Assembly (NCBI GenBank): GCA_037501455.1 | Contig: CM074865.1 | Coordinates: 12,284,501-12,348,500, forward strand | Direction of reading: 5' to 3' | From: Lantana camara | Lineage: Eukaryota; Streptophyta; Magnoliopsida; Lamiales; Verbenaceae | DNA length: 64,000 bases | Notes under the pieces: model-generated | Seen by the model: only the letters and a program-made list of their open reading frames with translations | Told to the model about the DNA's origin: nothing | Database searches by the model: none | Shown here: positions 57,406 to 64,000 of the stretch, one piece after another | Layout: the number at the start of each line of letters is the position of its first letter | Numbering within the stretch: the first letter of the stretch is position 1 | Translations under genes and position numbers: made by a program

Positions 57406-59679
57406 TGTTGGAAAACAGGAATCAGAAAGCAGCGGAATTTTAAAATTTTTCCAACAAAAGGATCTTGGACTCGCAATCGTGTATCCAAATTCGTAGAGAT
57501 CAAGAAACTCACTTGGGTAGTAGCTTTCTTGACACGTTTTGAGCCACCCTCAAACGCGCTTCATGCGGTAATGGCAACCCGTTCCTCGAAAGTCTCTTTC
57601 TACTTCAGAATCCATTGTAGGGATAACAATCCACACCAACCTAGATTCAAATCATGTTAGGGAAGTTCTTAACAATATAACATAAAGAAAGAAACATGAA
57701 ACGAGAAAAGCATGATTGAAACTCCCTTCGAAAACCAGTTTTGCGAAAGTAGAAAACTGCTAGTCACAAAACCCTCGTGAAAAAATTCATCCTTCAGGAT
57801 ATGGACGAACGGTTTTCGCCATCTTCTTTGGTTCGATTTTTTCACTCGTTTCATGTTGGGTTCAGAATCGTTTCATCATCCCTTCTGATCGTTTTGCTTG
57901 ATCCCCACTTTTTGGTAAAGCTCGAATCTTCAAAACTTCTAACTTGAAGCTCTCTAGAGATAGTCCACCAACTTGGCTACAATCTAACTAGTAAGGATGC
58001 TAGTTCTCTAGTTAGTGTTTAGGCTTAACCTAGGGTTTCGTTTATCTTGGAGAAAGGATGGTGTTCAACACATGAACCAAAAGAATTCTCGATTCGCTCT
58101 AAGGGGAGCTCGAGCTCCCCTATATATAGGAAGGGAGGACCGAAAATCCTAGTCCTTATGGACCAAGGATTTGGTCCCTCTCTCCTATTACTTGATCATC
58201 AAGTAATTTTGACTTTGACTTTGAATTCAAATTCAAATCAACTTTCAAGAGAGCTAAAATATCCAAACTATTTTTGGATAATTTTATACTTTATTTATTT
58301 AAAATAAATAACTTATTTTATCTAATTAATTAATTCATAATTAATTAACTAGATTATTTTTTCTCCAAAATAAGACTTTCTTTTTAATTCAAAATTAAAC
58401 CAAAGTCTATTAAATAATTAATAAATTAATTATTTAATATTCAATCAAATAAACACATGTGGCACACGTGTCCCTATGACACGTGTCCAGTCACGTGACC
58501 CACACGTGTGGTTTCACACGTGTGGAACCCTCTAGGCCCGATTAACTCGTTTAATCATTTTAAAGCCTCAACTCATGTAACCAAGTTGTTGTGTGTGACC
58601 CTCTAGGTTCTCAATTCAATTAGCAGTGACCCTAATTAATTAATTCACTAATTAATTAATCAGCCCACAGATTAAACGACCATAGTCTAGCAACAGGTGT
58701 TTAACCCCTAGCTGAATTGGAATGTTCGGATTCGACAGAACCTTTAAGTCATTGATTCATGTGAGATACAATCCTCCTACTTACTATCTCTCAACCAAGA
58801 TCTAGGGTAAGGGAATAATTAGAACCCTAATAATCTGGTCTTAAAGCTAAGTGCATTTCATATCCATTTGATCTCAATCCAAGAAACCCTTTTCTTGATG
58901 TCTTGATCTACTGCCTTGGCCAAGGACTCCATATGGCATATGAATGACTTACACAATAAGAGATCACCTTGCAAATGCAAGTGTAGGTCCTTTCTTGATT
59001 CCCATTCACTTTCATGAATCACTTGTGCAGCCCCAACATAAGCCTTGAATCAGTTGTCTAAGGCGACACCCTTTAAAGCTTATACCTAAGACTACATAGT
59101 TAACTCATAAAGTGACAAGGAACCTCAAGTCTAAGGATCAATTAATCACATCAATGACTCGTGAGATATTTCCTAATCTGGAAGTTTCCATTTCCTGAAA
59201 TAGAAACTTCCTTTCCCATTTAGGAATCTTCTCACACGGGGCACCTCAGTGAACTTACTTATTGAAGTAAGCACCCTCATGTATCACGCACGTATCAATT
59301 ATACACTTTGCACCTACATGAAACAAGGTGGTCCTTCTTAAGGGCGTGATCCCACAAGCAAGCCTTAGAGGAGTCAGGTTGACACTCCCACTGTCTGTAG
59401 GACTCATCGGCTTGGAGTATTTTACTAATCATGACTTATGTGATATAGGGCTCGTTTCATGAACCATTTCACCTAAATGGTAGAGTCCTAAAGTCATCAG
59501 GATTAGGGGAGTTCTCATACATGCACAGCTAAAGTAAACGCATACCAAACAAGAGCATATAAAGAAGTGTTTGCCTATGATATTAATCAATCGTATATTA
59601 TTCAAAGATTGTCTGTGATACTAGGAAAGTCCCAAAACGGATTATGACTAATCGGCTTTCTAGGGCACTATTCCTAACA
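57406..59679 (-). repeat. 3' LTR of a minus-strand Copia element
   Basis: About 2.27 kb. The plus strand starts TGTTGGAAAACAG and ends ATTCCTAACA. Immediately right, on the minus strand, is AAGTGGGAGATTG, a polypurine tract, so this is the 3' LTR of an element whose body lies to the right. It is homologous to the solo LTR at 2094-4825 but lacks the hAT insertion. It contains five CACGTG hexamers (58465-58522). The 5' LTR is outside the window. Confidence 0.85.
58465..58522. promoter_or_regulatory. Second cluster of five G-box hexamers in a Copia LTR
   Basis: CACGTG occurs at 58465, 58480, 58492, 58503 and 58517, in the same part of the LTR as the cluster at 2784-2837. Conservation of hexamer number despite divergence of the sequence between them suggests function in the LTR promoter; this is inference. 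Confidence 0.5.
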
Positions 59680-62600
59680 ATCTCCCACTTGCCCGTAAAA
59701 ACCAATTAGGTACTCTAAGTCCCATCTTCTCAAGATGCACTTTGAGAGCCTATTGACTTTGGGCGTTTCCAAAGTGGATCTGCTATATTCTCTGCTGATG
59801 TGACCCTCTTGTTTACACATCTCTTAGGAAAACACCTTTTCCTTATAAAGTGATTCGTAATCACGTGTTCAGTCTCTTGGTGAGGTCTTGGTTCTCTTAC
59901 TTGAGCAACCATCCATTTTATCATACAATATGATAAAGGAGTTGTTTCATGCTAGGAATTTCATCTAACCAGTTAGATGGAGTTTCTTACCCAAACACTT
60001 AACTTAGCGTTATATAATACGACTAAGTTCTCAACTACGATAGTCGAGTTTTGCAATGTCCGTCCTTAGAACCCTTTTCCAACACATTCCATTACCATTC
60101 TGGTAGAAGTTGTACCCTTTCAATGATTTCATAATCATCTATGTTTGATTAAACAATTACATCAAAATATCCTTTCAATGATAAGATCTTTTGGGCTCTG
60201 TAAACTAATACATATCCTCATTTCTTCTCAAGTACTCTGAGGACATCCTTTACAGAGATCTAATGACCTTCTCTGAGGTCATATTAGATTCGGCCCACTA
60301 CGCTTAGTGTTGCGCCATATCAAGTCTAGTACATAACATTTCATACATTATGCACCCTTTTACTTAAAGGGATTTTGGGCATTCTAACTTTCTTAAAGTT
60401 ATCTTAGGACACATACTCTTCAAAAGAGATGTTCCATTGTCCCTACTAAACTCCTTTTAGTATTATGGTTATGTACTCGTTTTGTGATAATCCTTTTATT
60501 CTCTTAGATCTATCTTCTATAGATCTGAATGTCGAGAATTTAGGATAATCACTAAGATCTTTCATGTCAAATTGTTTCTTAAACAAGAATTGGTAACTTT
60601 CATGTTATCCTTGACATTCCTAATGAGAAGGATGTCGTCTTCTAAAGAACCAAAAAATTGACTCTTACATCACTAACTTTCATATGTACACTTTTAAGAC
60701 TTATTCGACTTCCATCTGTGCCAAACGATTTGACTATCCTATGGAATCGAATTGTCTAACTCCTAGAAGCCTTTATCAATCCACAGATTGACTTTAGGGA
60801 TTTGTATACCTTATGCATACTCCCACTAAATATGAGATTTATAGAAATACCTTATTTCAGTCTCTTTCAATCTCATATTGAACAAGATAGTTCTCATATT
60901 CATTTATCATATCTCATAGTCAGAATATGAGGATGTGATAAACACAATCCAAATGAACTTTTGCATTTCAACCGCCAAGAAGGTTGTAATGCTTTCATTC
61001 ACTCGAAGCTGCACGAGCTTGATCCTATCAGGTGGATCAACCAAGGTCAAAACTTGGTTCGAGTATATGGAATCCATATTGGATTTCAAGGCTTGCTTAC
61101 ACTACTCAGATTCCAAATCTGACAGTGTCTCCTCTTCAAGTAATTCCTTGGCTATCTAGGAACGCGTTCTAAACACGTCTTAAGATAAGGGTTTCACACG
61201 TGTACATGCTCTAAAATTTGGCTAAGTTTTATCAGATGGGCTCGTTTCTTCTATATGTGGCGTGGATATTTATTCTCAAATTTATTTGAGGTCTGCTTGC
61301 TTGTCTTTCTTCTTCTATAGGAACGATTCCTTAAGAAAGATACATTCCTTGAGACAAACAACCTTTGTCTAAGGGAATCGCAGAAATGATATCCAATATT
61401 GTTTGTATAAACTTGAACTCATTTCAAGCCTATCTCCCACTATCCTCTTTACTTAAGAGGATTCCACTAAATTCTTGGACAAGAATAATTAGGGAATTTA
61501 GTGTGCCACATTGCATAGTGCATCTAAAGGACTGATTTTGGAAGGTGCAAAATTCAAAATCTCTAACTACATATTCTGGGAGTTTATTCCTAGAATGATT
61601 ATAAGTCAGTAAAGTTTGCTCTGGAATGGACCATATCCTATAAGGTTTCATTCCCTCATTCGGAAACACTAAGGTGTTCTCGAATTAGTTTACTGAGAGA
61701 TAATCCTATTATTTCTAAGATGACTAAGGAATTAGTTGATAAGATATTGGCTATCTCGATCATATCGATTTGCCTATAACTTATGACTACTTCGGTTCCT
61801 AACCTCCTTTTGAAATTCTAAGAATTTCATCGAATTTGTACTTTAACAAGTACATTCATTCATAATGATTAAACTGACGATTGTATCTAGTGCTTACATT
61901 AAGCATCTTACACTCATCAGCATGGATCGAAATCCACTATAATTTTGGAACGTTCCATGTTTCACCTAAACAATGTTCCGGGAACGTTTTCCCTTTGGGA
62001 TAGGATTCACAGGAAGTCAACTCTATAGGTTCATTTTCATAGAATGATCCTAAGGTGTCTGACTTGCTAATCCTTTTATATCTCAACGTTCCAAAGTAAT
62101 TCGAAGCCTTGCCACCTCACTTACTTTTGTTATCTCATTGTATGTTCAGAACATTAGTGTCTTGAGTCTTTGCACAACGGATTATGCAGAATTGACTCAA
62201 GACTAGTGAATTCTATTCCTAGTAGAATTACTAAACGAGGTAACATTTCAGAGTACTCATACTCTTCGCAGTTCCCTTTCAAAGTCCTTATTTGCTACCA
62301 TAGAAGCAAACGTCCAATTTGATCTCTAGTGTCTTTTGGGTGTACCCCTTACATGCCCCTCCATTGGGCTCTTAAGGGTTTCTTCTTCTTTAGGCCTTCA
62401 AGCCTTTAACTTAGTGAGTTTAGAAGAAGAATTAACCATCACAACCTTTTATTCCTTTTTAAGGATGCTCTCAACCATTATCAACTAAATGATTAACTAT
62501 GCTACATTAGCATCATTCTAGTTGAGCATAAAGGGTTTGAATGATGGTGGAAGCAATGTAAGCAATCAGTGCATAGAGAACTCTTTTCTCGGTTGATGAT

Positions 62601-64000
62601 CGAGACCATAAGATCTTCAAATAAGATCTTTAGACCTTATTCGTGTGCACTTGTTTCCTCATTTGGAATATTGAATAATTCCATAATGTTATACCTTGTA
62701 ACATTTTTATGAGGTGGTTCAATTGCTCTTAAGTGGTTTGGAAAAAATCCATTCACCTCAGATTGCTTCTCTTTTGGCCCGGGTCGAATTTTCACAATTG
62801 AAAACTTCGCCCTTTAGAGAACGCCTTTCTCTTATTCGGAATCTAAAATGAATTTTAGGGTCCGAAGCCAATCAGAGTTAGTTAGGACTTAGTCAACTCT
62901 TTTGACTTAAGGATGGATACAAATGGGTTTGCATTTCATATTGTAGAGAATCACAGAACTACAACCTAAATGCTAAGCAGAGAAAATGTGAGCATGCTGA
63001 ATTATAACGATATACAAAAGATAAGGTCTTTAATCTAATGTAGCTCCCACTGTTTTTCAAAGATCTATAATTCCCAAAGATCTAAGAGGAACGCGTTTCC
63101 CAATGGGTACTAAGATCCTAAGCATTTTACCTCGAACCCACGACTCATAGACATTCTAAGTAAAATCCTAGGTAGGTACAACTTACCAATTCTAACACCT
63201 TTAGAACTCTTAGTAATTGTTTTTGCATCACATATCTTTCAATATGGACCCACGACTCGTGCGACATCCATATTTACTTAGGCGTTAAGCTAGACCCATC
63301 AATCATAAGATCATGATCAAAACTTAGTTCGAACGACCCACGACTCGCGGACATCGCCCTTGCCAAAATTAACCACGAAATATTGATCATTTAAAATGAT
63401 CAATTAGGTAACTAAGAACTAATAAGCTCCACTAGCTATCCCACGACTCGCGGACAATAACTAGCTTTACTTACTAAACTTAAAACCTATTGATGGAATG
63501 CTAGGAATTTAATTTAAAATTTGCATCTCGAATTAAATACCTATTATTCGAAATGAGCTTAATATTTAATGGGAATTTTCGAATCAACCGAAGAGTTGTT
63601 CGGTCCGACCTCACCAACATATATGTTATCCGATTTTATTAGTCTTGATTAATGCAAGTACAACTTAAATGCATTTCAAACAAGCACATAAACAGATAAC
63701 ATGTCCTAGCATGATACTAACATGAGATGATCATGGGTTCTACCTATCTTATGCGTGATATGTGGGAGCCACTCCACAATCACAAGTTCTAACATACATG
63801 CCACATAAACAGTTTAAATCACATAAGGGAAAGCGGTAACAGAATACGAGCCCTATCTCTATTACATTTTACAATTGAGATTCCCCTCCCTAACATTTTG
63901 AGGGGTCTTCACTTATGGCCTCCTTGTTACTTGAATGTGGTCCATCTTACTCCATGGGTGCATTGTCTCCAAAATGAAAATAAAACCTCACCACCTATCT
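59680..64000 (-). mobile_element. Decayed Copia internal region (gag-pol remnants), runs off window
   Basis: Next to the 3' LTR the minus strand encodes the end of a Copia RNase H: ITNHFIRKRCF, then VTSAENIADPLWKR (59730-59924). Further right (about 60760-60790), degenerate RT wording like YQSLKSICGLIKASRSQTIR is seen, matching the Copia KSIYGLKQASR motif. Stops and frameshifts occur every few dozen codons, so nothing is translatable. The part 61170-64000 is gag/leader-like with traces such as TLYAQLE, but no domain can be firmly assigned. Three short ACCCACGACTCG repeats occur at about 63127, 63249 and 63338. Confidence 0.7.
59730..59924 (-). pseudogene. C-terminal fragment of Copia RNase H
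   Basis: A 64-codon frame. Its HVITNHFIRKRCF and SAENIADPLWKRP blocks correspond to the H-I-x-R-x-H-L-I-R-E and S-A-E-N-L-A-D-P-x-T-K end of Ty1/copia RNase H. The invariant residues around the first block are degraded. It lies about 40 bp before the polypurine tract, the expected place. Confidence 0.75.

Noticed and set aside
1..64000. A co-ordinated novel gene system in this window
   Set aside because: The three host genes have unrelated roles, and all other coding traces are recognisable or probable transposon remnants.

Overview
This is plant nuclear DNA, almost certainly from a core eudicot. It is AT-rich, has intron-split genes with GT..AG borders, and carries Ty3/gypsy and Ty1/copia LTR elements, hAT elements, Helitrons and tRNA-derived SINEs. 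The cytochrome P450 is CYP76-like, a family well represented in asterids such as Lamiales, but I cannot name the species. Only three host genes can be supported, all between about 38 and 52 kb; the rest is transposable-element debris and spacer.

Layout. 0-5.3 kb: a non-coding copia-like element with ~200-bp LTRs, interrupted by a Copia solo LTR with a perfect 5-bp target duplication, which holds an 839-bp hAT element with a perfect 8-bp duplication. 5.4-17.9 kb: spacer with two fold-back elements, two SINEs, an AT-rich hAT element (1.7 kb) with a nested MITE, and a second hAT-like element that keeps part of a TTF-type transposase and contains Helitrons. 18.0-30.2 kb: a decayed Tat-lineage gypsy element on the minus strand with two ~980-bp LTRs and the same 5-bp flank at both outer ends. 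Its integrase end has been replaced by a 3.9-kb LTR of a second, Tekay-like element. 30.2-38 kb: spacer with a Helitron, two SINEs with perfect 16-bp target duplications, SINE remnants and two inverted-repeat elements.

The gene island holds WOX4 (38.2-39.3 kb, +, three exons, 232 aa), a class II-type poly(A)-binding protein (44.2-48.9 kb, +, nine exons, 666 aa) and a CYP76-like P450 (49.6-51.6 kb, -, two exons, 502 aa). The PABP and P450 genes converge, with about 680 bp between their stop codons. Between WOX4 and PABP lies an inverted-repeat element enclosing organelle-like DNA with a decayed mitochondrial-type tRNA-Lys(UUU). 52-57.3 kb: spacer, a solo LTR with a perfect 5-bp duplication, and a ~1.5-kb imperfect palindrome built from 85-bp and 42-bp tandem repeats. 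57.4-64 kb: the 3' LTR and decayed internal region of a minus-strand Copia element that runs off the window. Its LTR is from the same family as the solo LTR at 2-4.8 kb.

The three host genes are not a pathway. WOX4 acts in vascular cambium identity, PABP in general mRNA translation and stability, and the P450 in specialised, probably terpenoid, metabolism. I see no operon-like or defence-like system. The most unusual material is structural: the organelle DNA in the fold-back element, the large palindrome, the palindromic array in the solo LTR, the paired G-box clusters in the Copia LTRs, and a 153-bp duplication of an exon end inside the PABP gene.
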